From Chloroflexota bacterium (GTDB taxonomy: Bacteria; Chloroflexota; Anaerolineae; Aggregatilineales; Phototrophicaceae): a stretch of DNA of 33,882 bases. Shown here piece after piece: positions 13,458-22,183 of the stretch. The notes beneath the pieces are model-generated. The model was given only the letters and a program-made list of their open reading frames with translations. It was not told where the DNA came from and made no database searches. Each line of letters starts with the position of its first letter. Position 1 is the stretch's first letter. The stretch lies in NCBI GenBank assembly GCA_026707225.1, contig JAPOXG010000067.1:1-33882 (forward strand). The letters are read 5' to 3'. Both the position numbers and the translations under genes were made by a program.

Positions 13458-14291
13458 TCATGGGTCAAGCCGCGCATCCGCCACCATCTTGTGGAATTTC
13501 AGCCCGCTCGCCATTGCCTGTGCGAGGAAAGCCGCTTCATCTCCTGTGTAGATATTCCCTCGTTCAGTCGGCATCCTGAGCTCGATCGTCATATATTCCT
13601 TGTCGTAAGAGGATGCGGCAATAATTCGGGCTAGCCGATCCCAGTCGACCGTGCCGGAAAAAATCAATCTGTGTTGATCGGCAGTGCCGTCGTTGTCGTT
13701 CAGATGAAACGCGATCAAGCGATCTTTCACCGCTTCAGCGAAATCCAAGCCGTCACCGGCCATATTGCCATGTCCGGGATCGTAGCAGATGCCCACGTCT
13801 GAAGGGCTGTAAGCGGCCAATACTTTATGCAGTGTCACGTGGTTGCTCAATAAATTTTCAAATGCGATGCGAACGCCCCTCTCCCTGGCAAAATGTAGCA
13901 GCCCATCCATTGAGCGATGGACCGCTTCCCAAAAGGCGATGCTTTTATCAGCCTTGTCAGGCCGTGGCAGATGCAGCACGATTACATCCGTGTCAAGTCG
14001 GTTCGCCATATGAATGCGGTTCTTTACAAGTGCCACGCCTGCTAAGCGGATATCTTCGTGCTCGGAGTAGTAATGATTGTGCTCGCCGGCTGAGGCATGC
14101 AGATCGTTGACAGCAAGCCTGTAGGATCGCAGCCATCGAGCGATCTGGTCGATCTCATCCTCAGAATAGAGATAGTCGGATCCAAAATGATGGCACCAAT
14201 GAATCTGTGAAAACCCGGCATCAGCGATCTGCCTCAGGCGGGGTTCCGGGTTGCCATGAGAATTTATATAGTCGGCGTTAATGGCGAGCAT
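13458..14291 (-). CDS. Sugar-phosphate isomerase/epimerase-family TIM-barrel protein (third copy)
   Basis: A 277-residue xylose-isomerase-like TIM barrel. Probable metal ligands and catalytic residues are E145 (RIAFENLLSN), D171 and H174 (CYDPGHGN), H196 (AFHLNDNDG) and E237 (MTIELRM), with H107 in VIVLHLPRP. Family members isomerise or epimerise sugars, dehydrate inositols or act as AP endonucleases; the substrate is not determined. It starts at an ATG preceded by AAGGGGTG at close spacing. It sits 57 bases downstream of the fused ATPase gene and 30 before the peptidase, so it is part of the long leftward cluster. It is clearly divergent from the tandem pair at 17330-19168 and belongs to a different subgroup. 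Confidence 0.85.
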   Translation of the reverse strand: MLAINADYINSHGNPEPRLRQIADAGFSQIHWCHHFGSDYLYSEDEIDQIARWLRSYRLAVNDLHASAGEHNHYYSEHEDIRLAGVALVKNRIHMANRLDTDVIVLHLPRPDKADKSIAFWEAVHRSMDGLLHFARERGVRIAFENLLSNHVTLHKVLAAYSPSDVGICYDPGHGNMAGDGLDFAEAVKDRLIAFHLNDNDGTADQHRLIFSGTVDWDRLARIIAASSYDKEYMTIELRMPTERGNIYTGDEAAFLAQAMASGLKFHKMVADARLDP

Positions 14292-14348
14292 ATCACCCCT
14301 TCGTGATGCGGCAGCGGTGGGTCCAGCTTAATGCGTATCAACCGCAGC

Positions 14349-16427
14349 CTAATGCGTTGCGACGCTGGATAGGCTAATAAGATCCACTTGCGACTCCCGC
14401 AATTCCTCAAGCGGGATGTGACAGCGAATGACGTGTCCCTCGGCCGCAAGCTGGCTGGGGGGCGTCTCGTCATCGCAGATGGATCCGATGCGGCGGGGGC
14501 AGCGTCGCTGGAAACAGCAGCCCCGTGCCGGCGGTTCCGCCTCCTGCACGTCCTTGGCCAGCAATTGCGCCCGCGCGCCCGGCACCGGCTCCGGCACCGC
14601 CGCCAGCAAGGTCTCGGTGTAGGGATGATAAGGCGGCGCGTAGATGTCCGCCACCGGCCCCACCTCGCAGATCCTGCCCTGATAGAGCACGGCCACTCGG
14701 TCGGCGATGGCGCGGACGACAGCCAGGTCGTGCGAGATAAAGAGATAGGCCGCGCCCCGATCGGCTTGGAGCCCCGCCAAGAGCTCTAGGACCGCGGCTT
14801 GAACCGAAACATCGAGCGCGGAGGTCACTTCGTCGCACAGCACCAAGTCCGGCTCGGCGGCAAAGGCGCGCGCGACGGCGACCCGCTGTTTTTCGCCGCC
14901 GGACATTTGGCCGGGATGCCGTTCCAAATATCGCGGGGTGAGCCGCACCTCTTCCAACAGCGCGCCAGACCGGTCAAGACGCCCTTTGCCGTCCATTTCG
15001 AAATAAAGCCGCAGCGGGGCATCGAGAATTTGCTTAACAGTATGGCGCGGGTTGAGGGACGCGTCCGGGTTCTGGAAGATAATCTGGATTCTGTGGTGCA
15101 TCTCCGCCGGACGGCTTTCGACGGTTGAGGCGAGATCCTGCCCCCCGAAGTCAATCCGCCCGGCGCGGGGCGGCAGCAATCCGGCGATAGTGCGGGCGAT
15201 GGTTGATTTTCCCGAGCCGCTCTCGCCAACGAGAGCCAGCGTTTCGCCCCGGTGGATTGTAATGGTAAAGCCGCTCACAGTCGTGGGTGGTTCGGGCTCG
15301 CCGCGCCAGCGCGCCACCAGCGCCGCCAGACCACGCTTGGCATAGGTAATGTCCACCTCGGTAAGTTCGAGCAGCGGTTCTGCTTCCGCGTCTTGGTCCA
15401 ACCCAGCCTTAAGGTCGCGCATCTGGCCGGAAGGCCCGCTTGCCACAACGCGCTGCCAATGATGGCATTGCACCAAATGGCGTATCTTCCCTTTGCGATC
15501 CGTTGGTTCGAGCGCCGGGTCAATGGTCCTGCAAGTCTCATCGGCGAAGGCGCAGCGCGGGACGAAGGCGCAGCCAACCGCGTCTTCGCCGGGCGCGGGC
15601 GGCCGCCCGGCCATCGCTTGCGGCAAGCCAGCGTAGGATAGACGCGGCACTGAACCCAGCAGACCGCGCGTATACGGATGCACCGGATCGGCAAAAACAT
15701 CGTCAATGGCTCCATCCTCAACGATTTCGCCCGCATACATCACCGCCAGACGGTCGCAGACGCGGGCGATCGCGCCCATGTCGTGGCTGATGTACAGCAT
15801 CGCCGTACCCGTCGACTCCTGGATTTCCCGCAGCAAGTCGAGGATGTGCGCCTGAGTGGTCACATCGAGGCCAGTCGTCGGCTCGTCGAGCACTAGTAAT
15901 TCGGGCCTGCCAGCCAAGCCCATGGCAATGGCGACCCTTTGCAGTTGACCACCCGAGAGTTCGTGGGGGAACCGCCGGACGAGCTCGTCCACTTGCGGCA
16001 AGTGCACCTGAGCCAGCAGCTCCAGCACGCGTTCCTCCAACTCAGCGCCCGCCAGACCGAGATGCAGCGTTAAGACCTCGGCAATCTGTTCGCCCACCCG
16101 CATGGTGGGCGTCAGCGCTGAACTGGCGCTCTGTGGAATGACCGCCACCCGCTGTCCACGTATGCTTGCCAGTTCGTCTGGCGGCAGATCGAATACATCC
16201 ACGCCCTCGAAGCGCACCGAGCCAGCCAGCACCTGGCCGCCGGGCCGCAGATGACCCAGCAGGGTCATGCCAAAGGTGGTCTTGCCGCAGCCGGACTCAC
16301 CCACCAGACCGAGTGTCTCGCCCCGCCCCATTGAAAGCGACACATTGCGGACCACCTGCACAAACTGGCCCGCTCTGGTGCGGAAACCGGTCGTTAAGCC
16401 ATCCACCTCTAGCAGTTTCTGGCTCAT
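14349..16427 (-). CDS. Fused dual-ATPase of a dipeptide/oligopeptide-type ABC transporter (DppD-DppF)
   Basis: A 692-residue cytoplasmic protein with two complete ABC domains, equal to DppD and DppF joined. Domain 1: Walker A GESGCGKT (43-50), Q-loop Q99, signature LSGGQ (157-161), Walker B ELLVLDEP (176-183), then ISHDMGA. Domain 2: Walker [10 protein letters not shown] (near 400), signature MSGGEKQRVAVARA, Walker B LVLCDEVTSALDVS, ISHDLAVVR. Each half ends with the Cys-containing oligopeptide-transporter tail (GCAFVPRCAFADETC; GCCFQRRCPRR). The Walker B acidic dyad DE is intact in both, so both sites look catalytic. It overlaps the DppC-like gene by 4 bases (ATGA). It should energise the DppB/DppC-like permeases at 19225 and 16424; the second transporter in this window instead has separate ATPases. 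Confidence 0.93.
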   Translation of the reverse strand: MSQKLLEVDGLTTGFRTRAGQFVQVVRNVSLSMGRGETLGLVGESGCGKTTFGMTLLGHLRPGGQVLAGSVRFEGVDVFDLPPDELASIRGQRVAVIPQSASSALTPTMRVGEQIAEVLTLHLGLAGAELEERVLELLAQVHLPQVDELVRRFPHELSGGQLQRVAIAMGLAGRPELLVLDEPTTGLDVTTQAHILDLLREIQESTGTAMLYISHDMGAIARVCDRLAVMYAGEIVEDGAIDDVFADPVHPYTRGLLGSVPRLSYAGLPQAMAGRPPAPGEDAVGCAFVPRCAFADETCRTIDPALEPTDRKGKIRHLVQCHHWQRVVASGPSGQMRDLKAGLDQDAEAEPLLELTEVDITYAKRGLAALVARWRGEPEPPTTVSGFTITIHRGETLALVGESGSGKSTIARTIAGLLPPRAGRIDFGGQDLASTVESRPAEMHHRIQIIFQNPDASLNPRHTVKQILDAPLRLYFEMDGKGRLDRSGALLEEVRLTPRYLERHPGQMSGGEKQRVAVARAFAAEPDLVLCDEVTSALDVSVQAAVLELLAGLQADRGAAYLFISHDLAVVRAIADRVAVLYQGRICEVGPVADIYAPPYHPYTETLLAAVPEPVPGARAQLLAKDVQEAEPPARGCCFQRRCPRRIGSICDDETPPSQLAAEGHVIRCHIPLEELRESQVDLISLSSVATH

Positions 16428-17317
16428 GTCGGCGCTTCCTGGCTGCGATCCAGCCCGATGGCTTTGGACAGGGCGTCACCCGCCAGGTTGATGCCAATGA
16501 TCAAGCTGGCGAGGGCGATCACTGGGAACAAGGTTCCCCAGGGGGAGACCGCCAGCAAGACCTGGTTTTCGAAAACCATACGCCCCCAGTCCGGGGTTGG
16601 CGGGGCGATGCCGAAGCCGAGGTAGGAAAGCGAGCTGATGGCGGTCAGTGCCCATGACGCTCGCATGACGTATTCGACCAGAAGCACATCCAGCAGGTTG
16701 GGTATCAATTCCCGCAGGACGATGTTGGTCTTGCGTTCGCCACGCGCCCGCGCCGCCGTGATGAAATCACTCGCGACAAATCCCAGCGCAGCGCCTCTGG
16801 CAACGCGAATTGTCGATACACCGTATGCGTAGCCCAGGGTTAAAATGAGCACGCTGAATTCGGTGCCGAGCGCCACGACAATGAGCAGTACGACAAGCAA
16901 TCCTGGTATGGCCAGCAAGGCATCAACAAAGCGCATAACCACTTCGTCAACCCGCCCGCCGATAAACGCGAGCAGAATGCCGAGCAGCCCGCCCCATAAG
17001 ACTGCGATCGCGGCGGCCAGCAGAGCCACGCCAATCGCCGCGCGCCCGCCTAGCAAGACACGCGTAAAGAGGTCGCGACCGAAGGAATCGGTGCCAAATG
17101 GATGTTCGGCGGAAGGCGCCGCCAGCCGGTTCTTGCCGTCAATATCATGGTGAGCATAAGGGACGATATAAGGCGATGCCACGGCGATAAACATATGCAC
17201 GATGACGATTATCAGGCCGATGGTACCCTGCCGGGATCGGCGCAGGCTGCGCCAGACCTGGGCAATCCAGCCCAAGGATTGCGCTAACCGTTTTGGTACA
17301 GCCGACAGCGATCTCAT
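16424..17317 (-). CDS. ABC transporter permease, DppC/OppC type
   Basis: A 297-residue permease. After a basic cytoplasmic leader come the first membrane helix (GTIGLIIVIVHMFIAVASPY), the family-typical periplasmic segment HPFGTDSFGRDLFTRVLLGG, and four to five further helices. The EAA-type loop that contacts the ATPase is TAARARGERKTNIVLRELIP. The ending DWGRMVFENQVLLAVSPWGT followed by NLAGDALSKAIG is typical of DppC. It overlaps the fused ATPase gene downstream and starts 12 bases after the isomerase gene upstream, so all are cotranscribed. GAAGGA abuts the start codon, closer than usual. Confidence 0.92.
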   Translation of the reverse strand: MRSLSAVPKRLAQSLGWIAQVWRSLRRSRQGTIGLIIVIVHMFIAVASPYIVPYAHHDIDGKNRLAAPSAEHPFGTDSFGRDLFTRVLLGGRAAIGVALLAAAIAVLWGGLLGILLAFIGGRVDEVVMRFVDALLAIPGLLVVLLIVVALGTEFSVLILTLGYAYGVSTIRVARGAALGFVASDFITAARARGERKTNIVLRELIPNLLDVLLVEYVMRASWALTAISSLSYLGFGIAPPTPDWGRMVFENQVLLAVSPWGTLFPVIALASLIIGINLAGDALSKAIGLDRSQEAPT

Positions 17318-17329
17318 TCCTTCAGGGTC

Positions 17330-18220
17330 CTAACCGCGCAGTCCAGCCAAGCGCACGGCTTCTGCATACATGCGCTCTGGCGCGCCGTCATGCAGATCAT
17401 AGCGCAGCGCCTCCAACATAAAGATTGGCTCTTGGGGAAAGTCGATGGTACTGAATACCGCATCAAATGGGACAGCGCCTTCGCCCGGACCCAGATGCAA
17501 ATCCCCTCGGCCCAAGGCGAAGCTTTTGCGGCCCGCATAATCTGAGATGCCCATATTGTCTTGCACATGAAAATGTGTGGTCAGCGGCGCCAGACGAGCG
17601 ATGCCTTCCAAGTAGTCGAATCCATACCAATGTGATGCTAAAAATGAATGCCCAAAGTCGATGCAGACGCCGATCCCCGCATGGTCAAGCGATTCCACGA
17701 AGCGCGCGTGCCGCTCGGGGAAAGCGGTGTAACTGGCGTTTTCTATAAAGCCATGTGTTTCAATGCTGATGTTCCCGCCCCAGCCGGCGACCTCATCAGC
17801 GTAACTCAGCAAGATGTCGCGTTCGCGCGCCATCAGCTCCTGCATTGGCTTCGAGGTGCCAGCCGGCAGTGTGAGGCGATAGCCGGCGTGATAAGCCAGT
17901 GCCGTTGCGCCGACGGCTTTGCCCACCTCAAGGCCAGCCTCCAAGAGCCTTTGATGATAGTCAAGATCGGCGATGTCAAACATGTTGGTCTCGCCGGGGA
18001 GATGCAAGGTGTAGCCTAAGCGATCGCGGAACTTGTCCAGCACCGCGGCCAGTTGCCTCAAACGTCGCTGATCAACGCGGCCGCCAACCCACATGCGCCA
18101 GGTATCAGGTTCCACCTCAACATAGTCATAACCGCAATCAATCAGCGTCTGCAAGTTCTCCGCCAATTCTGCCGGGGATGATCCCATCGGGACGGCGTAA
18201 CCTATTCCTTTGAATGGCAC
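17330..18220 (-). CDS. Sugar-phosphate isomerase/epimerase, tandem copy B
   Basis: A 296-residue TIM-barrel protein of the xylose-isomerase-like superfamily. Candidate metal ligands are E154 (ISIETHG), D188 and H191 (CIDFGHSF), H216/H218 (TTHFHVQDN) and E270 (FMLEAL); LHLGPGEGAVPFDAVF is the usual seventh-strand loop. The start is a GTG at 18220 with AAAGGGAGA upstream. It is about 83 percent identical, without gaps, to the neighbouring copy at 18278-19168 (I count about 49 differences). Divergence concentrates around residues 157-182, before and at the active-site rim, hinting at altered specificity. It lies between the DppB-like and DppC-like permease genes, an unusual place for an enzyme, and is probably cotranscribed with them. 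The substrate is unknown. Confidence 0.87.
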   Translation of the reverse strand: MPFKGIGYAVPMGSSPAELAENLQTLIDCGYDYVEVEPDTWRMWVGGRVDQRRLRQLAAVLDKFRDRLGYTLHLPGETNMFDIADLDYHQRLLEAGLEVGKAVGATALAYHAGYRLTLPAGTSKPMQELMARERDILLSYADEVAGWGGNISIETHGFIENASYTAFPERHARFVESLDHAGIGVCIDFGHSFLASHWYGFDYLEGIARLAPLTTHFHVQDNMGISDYAGRKSFALGRGDLHLGPGEGAVPFDAVFSTIDFPQEPIFMLEALRYDLHDGAPERMYAEAVRLAGLRG

Positions 18221-18277
18221 GTTGCTCTCCCTTTGCTGCTTCTAATTGCTCCGTCTTGCGATACGCCCCGAAAGTGG

Positions 18278-19168
18278 CTAACCCCGCAGCTCAGCCAATC
18301 GTTTGGCTTCTGCAAACATGCGAGCTGGCGCGCCGTCATGCAGATCATAGCCCAGCGCCTCGAGCATAAATACAGGCTCTTGGGGGAAGTCGATGGCGCT
18401 GAACACCTCATCAAATGGGATAGCGCCTTCGCCCGGCCCCAGGTGCAGGTCCCCACGACCCAGGGCGAAGCTCGTGCGGCCCGCATAAGCCGGGATCCCC
18501 ATATTGTCTTGAACATGAAAATGAGTGGTCAGCGGCGCCATGCGCGCGATACCCTCTTTGTAGTCAAAACCATGCCATTGCGATGACAAGAAGGTATGCC
18601 CAAAATCGATACACAGACCAATCCCGGGATGGTTAATCTCTTCAACGAACTTCGCTAGCATATCAGGGAAAGACGTGTAACTGGTATATTGATACCAGCC
18701 ATGTGATTCAATGCTGATGTTCCCGCCCCAGCCAGCGACCTCATCCGCATAACTCAACAGGATGTCGCGTTCGCGCGCCATCAACTCCTGCATCGGTATC
18801 GAGGTACCTGCCGGCAGGCCGAGGCGATAGCCGGCATGATAAGCCAATGCTGTCGCGCCAACGGCTTTGCCCACCTCAAGGCCGGCCTCCAGCAGCGCTT
18901 GATGATATTCAAGATCGGCGATGTCAAACATGTTGGTCTCGCCGGGGAGATGAAATGTGTAGCCTAATCGATCGCGGAACTTGTCCAGCACCGCGACCAA
19001 TTGCTTCAAGCGTCGCTGATCAACGCGGCCGCCAACCCACAGTCGCCAGGAAGCAGGCGACACTTCAACATAGTCATAACCGCAATCAATTAGCGTCTGT
19101 AAGTTCTCCGTTAATTCTTCCGGGGATGATCCCAACGGAACGGCGTAACCTATTCCTTTGAACTGCAC
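18278..19168 (-). CDS. Sugar-phosphate isomerase/epimerase, tandem copy A
   Basis: A 296-residue paralog of the next gene, same length and motif positions: E154 (ISIESHG), D188/H191 (CIDFGHTF), THFHVQDN, and E270 (FMLEAL). The start is again GTG, preceded by AAAGGGAG; the leader sequence between the SD and the upstream gene is recognisably the same in both copies, so the duplication unit included the intergenic region. It follows the DppB-like permease gene by 56 bases. Family members act on sugars, sugar phosphates or inositols; as part of a transporter operon the enzyme probably acts early on the imported compound (inference). Where copy B has FIENASYTAFPERHAR, this copy has WYQYTSYTSFPDMLAK. 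Confidence 0.87.
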   Translation of the reverse strand: MQFKGIGYAVPLGSSPEELTENLQTLIDCGYDYVEVSPASWRLWVGGRVDQRRLKQLVAVLDKFRDRLGYTFHLPGETNMFDIADLEYHQALLEAGLEVGKAVGATALAYHAGYRLGLPAGTSIPMQELMARERDILLSYADEVAGWGGNISIESHGWYQYTSYTSFPDMLAKFVEEINHPGIGLCIDFGHTFLSSQWHGFDYKEGIARMAPLTTHFHVQDNMGIPAYAGRTSFALGRGDLHLGPGEGAIPFDEVFSAIDFPQEPVFMLEALGYDLHDGAPARMFAEAKRLAELRG

Positions 19169-19224
19169 GTTTCACTCCCTTTGCTGCTCCCAGTTGGCCC
19201 GTGTTCCATTTGCTCAATAAATGA

Positions 19225-20175
19225 CTAGCCGCGCAGGCTGCGCAAACGGGGATCCAGAAATGTGGTCACCAGGTCCGCGCCCAGGTTGAAGAAGACATAC
19301 ATAACCGCCCAGAGCAAGGCGATGGCTTGAATCATCGGCACGTCGCGGAAACTGACCGCGTCGACCAGCGCCCGTCCCAAGCCTGGATAGTTGAAGACGA
19401 CCTCGACAACGAACGTTCCGCCGAGCAGGCCGCTGAGCATTAGCGCCATGATGTTGATCGTCGGCAATAGAATATTGGGCAGCGCGTGACGAAATACGAC
19501 CCGCGCGCGCGGCAAGCCCTTCAAAGTGGCCATTTCAACATAGTCACTGGTCAACACGTTGATCGTGATCGTCCGAACCATGCGCAGGAGATAAGCTGAC
19601 GAGGCAATCGTCAGGGTAACGGTTGGCATCACGACGTTGGGCAGCAAATCCGCGATCGGCGCGTCCGGGTTTAGCAGCGTGATCGACGGAAAGAGTCCCA
19701 AGCCAACGCTAAGGATCCAGATTAGCAGGGTGCCGATTACAAATTCTGGCGTGCTCATCCCCACGATCGAACCCGTCGAGATGATGACATCCGGCGTTCG
19801 GTCGCGCCTTAAGCCAGCGATGATGCCCAACAGGGTGGCCAAGGGTATAGTGAACAGTGCAGCCAGCCCACCCAAGAGTAGGGAATTGCGCAGCCGAAAG
19901 CTGATTAACTCCACAACTGGCTCATTACGAGACAGGGAGGCGCCAAAATCACCCTGCAGGGCATTACTCAACCATTCGGCAAAGCGCTCGGTCGCCGGAC
20001 GATTGAGGCCGTACTCTTCCCGCATGGCGGCCAAACCTGCTTCCGTCGCCCACCTGCCAAAGTAGGCTGTCGCCCAGTCACCCGGCAAAAGGTCGGTCAT
20101 CGCAAAGACGACAATCGCGACGATAGTCAGCGTGATGACCGAGAATATTAGCCGCTGAACAATGAGCTTTACCAT
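19225..20175 (-). CDS. ABC transporter permease, DppB/OppB type
   Basis: A 316-residue permease with the standard DppB layout: N-terminal helix (LIVQRLIFSVITLTIVAIVV), the periplasmic segment LLPGDWATAYFGRWATEAGL, the conserved YGLNRPATERFAEWL, then five helices. The EAA loop is EMATLKGLPRARVVFRHALP and the terminal stretch is FVVEVVFNYPGLGRALVDAV, both family hallmarks. The start at 20175 has a weak AAGG about ten bases upstream. It is separated from the two binding-protein genes by a 457-base gap with strong palindromes, and is followed by the two isomerase genes before the partner permease DppC. It imports the ligand delivered by the binding proteins at 20633 and/or 22545. Confidence 0.92.
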   Translation of the reverse strand: MVKLIVQRLIFSVITLTIVAIVVFAMTDLLPGDWATAYFGRWATEAGLAAMREEYGLNRPATERFAEWLSNALQGDFGASLSRNEPVVELISFRLRNSLLLGGLAALFTIPLATLLGIIAGLRRDRTPDVIISTGSIVGMSTPEFVIGTLLIWILSVGLGLFPSITLLNPDAPIADLLPNVVMPTVTLTIASSAYLLRMVRTITINVLTSDYVEMATLKGLPRARVVFRHALPNILLPTINIMALMLSGLLGGTFVVEVVFNYPGLGRALVDAVSFRDVPMIQAIALLWAVMYVFFNLGADLVTTFLDPRLRSLRG

Positions 20176-20381
20176 CGCGTCAGTGCCTTAGTAAATCCCA
20201 GTAAGTAATGCCAATGACTGCTGTATGAAAGAAGTCGCCAACATAATCGGAAAGTTGTAATGCTTGTCCCTTAAATCAGTTGTCACGCAACAGCAACTGG
20301 AGCATAGCCATGTTGATTAGTATTTCGGGTCGCCAGAGTTAGAAAACATACGAATTATCACCGATCCCGCCTGGATTAGCT

Positions 20382-20411
20382 CCCCTTCCTCCAATGCATT
20401 GGGGGAAGGGG
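20382..20411. repeat. 30-base near-perfect palindrome
   Basis: Arms CCCCTTCC and GGAAGGGG flank CCAATGCATTGG, itself a perfect palindrome, with a single mismatched pair (20390/20403). The G-rich continuation CCGGGGGATGAGGG is typical of REP-like elements. Confidence 0.6.
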
Positions 20412-20507
20412 CCGGGGGATGAGGGTAGAATTGCCCGCCCACGTTTGCTACAGAATGCCAATCACTTTTTCGCATGACAAACTTGGGACTACTATACCAT
20501 TCGGAAA

Positions 20508-20552
20508 CCTCCCTTTGCCAGCCATTTGGTATCCACAGCCGGCAAAGGGAGG
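20508..20552. repeat. 12-bp inverted repeat (CCTCCCTTTGCC / GGCAAAGGGAGG)
   Basis: Perfect arms at 20508-20519 and 20541-20552 with a 21-base loop. A second C/G-rich imperfect hairpin follows within 20 bases. This looks like an intergenic REP or miniature element rather than a terminator. Confidence 0.55.
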
Positions 20553-20608
20553 CTGAGAGGCCCCTCACCCCCAGGTTGCCTGGTTGGGGGGGAAGGGCAT
20601 GCGGATGG

Positions 20609-20639
20609 GGACTAGCCCAGCAAACGCTGGCTCTAGTCC
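20609..20639 (-). terminator. Stem-loop overlapping the stop codon of binding protein 1
   Basis: GGACTAG pairs with CTAGTCC, continued by CCAGC with GCTGG around a four-base loop. The TAG stop codon lies in the stem. An almost identical structure ends the paralogous gene at 22521-22551, so it was copied with the gene. No T-run follows. Confidence 0.55.
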
Positions 20640-22153
20640 TCCTCGAAATAGAACAGATGGATGTACTCGGTGAAGTTTCTGGTGACGCCCTTGACGCGGG
20701 AATTGAACAAGTCAATGGCGGTAAAGAAGACAGGGTTCAAATAGCCAGCCTCTTCACTTGCCAATATCTGAGCCTTGCCGAGAAGTTCCTTCCGCTTGTC
20801 AAAGTCGAGCTCGGCACTCGCGTCCGCCAGCAGCTGGTCAAATTCCTCGTTGCACCATTTGGGGGTGTTGTTACGGGCATCGCAGCTAAAGAGCTCTAGC
20901 ATCCCTGAGAGGGCCTGGCGCTGGCCCCTCCAACCATTGTAGAAAGGTACCTTCCTATCATAATCGGCGTAGTATGTGTCGGCAGGCACCTGGTCGATCT
21001 CGACCCTGATCCCGGCATCGGCGGCCTGTTCCTTGAAGGCGACAGCCAGCGGGACAAACGCTGGAAAGACATCCGCGATAGTCAGCACGACATCCAAGCC
21101 GTCCGGGTAGCCTGCTTCAGCCAGCAGTTCCCTGGCCCGCTCGACGTCCCGTGGGCAATCCAGCTCATGATAATAGGGGTCGTTTTTCCAGACGGAGGTA
21201 TCGCAGGCAATGTCTCCTTGTCCGCTATAAACCACTTCAAGCGTCTCCTGGCGATCTTGGACCAGTTTAAAGGCCTGGCGTACGCGCAGGTCATCAAAGG
21301 GAGCCACGGTGGTGTCCATCACCAGGTGTGCCTGACCGCCAGACGCTTGAATCAGGAAGGTAAAATCATCATTCCCCTCGAACAGGGCGAAATACTCAGC
21401 TGAGATCTGACCGATTCCCACGTAATCGAGCTGGTCCGTGAGCAGCGCCTGCGCAACGCCAGCTGAGCTAGCGATGTGGTAGAGTTCGATCCCGGCCAAA
21501 CCTGGCGGTCCCTCCCAGTAATCGTCGAAGGCCTCCAACACGGTTACCCCAACCGGATCCTGCGACACTAGGCGGAAGGCGTCAGTGCCGATGCCGGTCT
21601 GCGCAATGGTGTCGCCACTGCCTTCGGGTATCATCGCCATACGCCGGTCCGCCAACATGGTGGGGAATTCAACGTTGACCGAATGCAGCGGTATCACGAT
21701 AGTGTAGTCGTCTGGCGCCGTCATATTCGCCTCGTCGATGATCGAGAATTTGTCTCTGACAGGCGAGCCCGTATCCGGGTCCAAGAGGCGCCGAATGCTG
21801 TAAAGCGCGTCGGCCGCAGTGAAATCCGACCCGTCATGAAAGGTTACCCCCTGCCGGAGATGGAGAGTCCACACCTGGCCCGTGTCATCCGATTCCCATG
21901 ACTCGGCCAAATCGGGAACGACATAGGTCGCGCCCGTATCCAGGCGTGTCAGCTGACTGAAGATATACTGCATGGTGAGCCCTTCCGGATTCGGCCCATG
22001 CGGATCGACGTCATTGGCGGCCGAAGCGCCGGCCTTCGAATGCCGCAATACGCCCCGTGTGTCCTGCGCCTGGACGAACGACGTGAGCGCCATCACAAGC
22101 GCTACAACAAATATCACTCCAAATATGGAGCGAATCCTGGATTGTGTGTACAT
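20633..22153 (-). CDS. Family-5 extracellular solute-binding protein, copy 1
   Basis: A 506-residue exported binding protein of the peptide/nickel/oligosaccharide class. It has a Sec signal (RIRSIFGVIFVVALVMALTS, cleavage expected after VQA) and no lipobox. Family-5 landmarks include DVDPHGPNPEGL, LTRLDTGATYVVPDLAESWE, the signature around WTLHLRQGVTFHDGSDFTAA (residues about 90-110), FDDLRVRQAFKLVQDRQ and YPDGLDVVLTI. Four Cys (IACDTSVW, LDCPRDV, FSCDARN, KWCNEEF) are conserved in copy 2 and may form two disulfides. The ATG at 22153 is preceded by AGAGAGGAAAAG; the frame upstream of it is not protein-like. It lies just before the DppB-like operon and is roughly three-quarters identical by eye to the gene at 22545. 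Ligand unknown. Confidence 0.9.
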   Translation of the reverse strand: MYTQSRIRSIFGVIFVVALVMALTSFVQAQDTRGVLRHSKAGASAANDVDPHGPNPEGLTMQYIFSQLTRLDTGATYVVPDLAESWESDDTGQVWTLHLRQGVTFHDGSDFTAADALYSIRRLLDPDTGSPVRDKFSIIDEANMTAPDDYTIVIPLHSVNVEFPTMLADRRMAMIPEGSGDTIAQTGIGTDAFRLVSQDPVGVTVLEAFDDYWEGPPGLAGIELYHIASSAGVAQALLTDQLDYVGIGQISAEYFALFEGNDDFTFLIQASGGQAHLVMDTTVAPFDDLRVRQAFKLVQDRQETLEVVYSGQGDIACDTSVWKNDPYYHELDCPRDVERARELLAEAGYPDGLDVVLTIADVFPAFVPLAVAFKEQAADAGIRVEIDQVPADTYYADYDRKVPFYNGWRGQRQALSGMLELFSCDARNNTPKWCNEEFDQLLADASAELDFDKRKELLGKAQILASEEAGYLNPVFFTAIDLFNSRVKGVTRNFTEYIHLFYFEED

Positions 22154-22183
22154 GAGTCTTTTCCTCTCTATACTATATCTTTT

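Larger units (their letters stand above)
20176..20632. other. Repeat-rich gap between binding protein and DppB-like permease
   Basis: 457 bases without a gene. It contains the hairpin after the binding-protein stop (20609-20639), a long inverted repeat (20508-20552), a C/G-rich imperfect palindrome around 20568-20595 and a 30-base near-perfect palindrome (20382-20411). Leftward transcription must pass all of them to reach the permease. About 200 bases nearest the permease show no structure I recognise. Confidence 0.55.

Noticed and set aside
17330..19168. Tandem isomerase genes as a recombination-made assembly artefact
   Set aside because: The two copies differ at about 49 of 296 residues and have different flanks, so they are genuine diverged paralogs.
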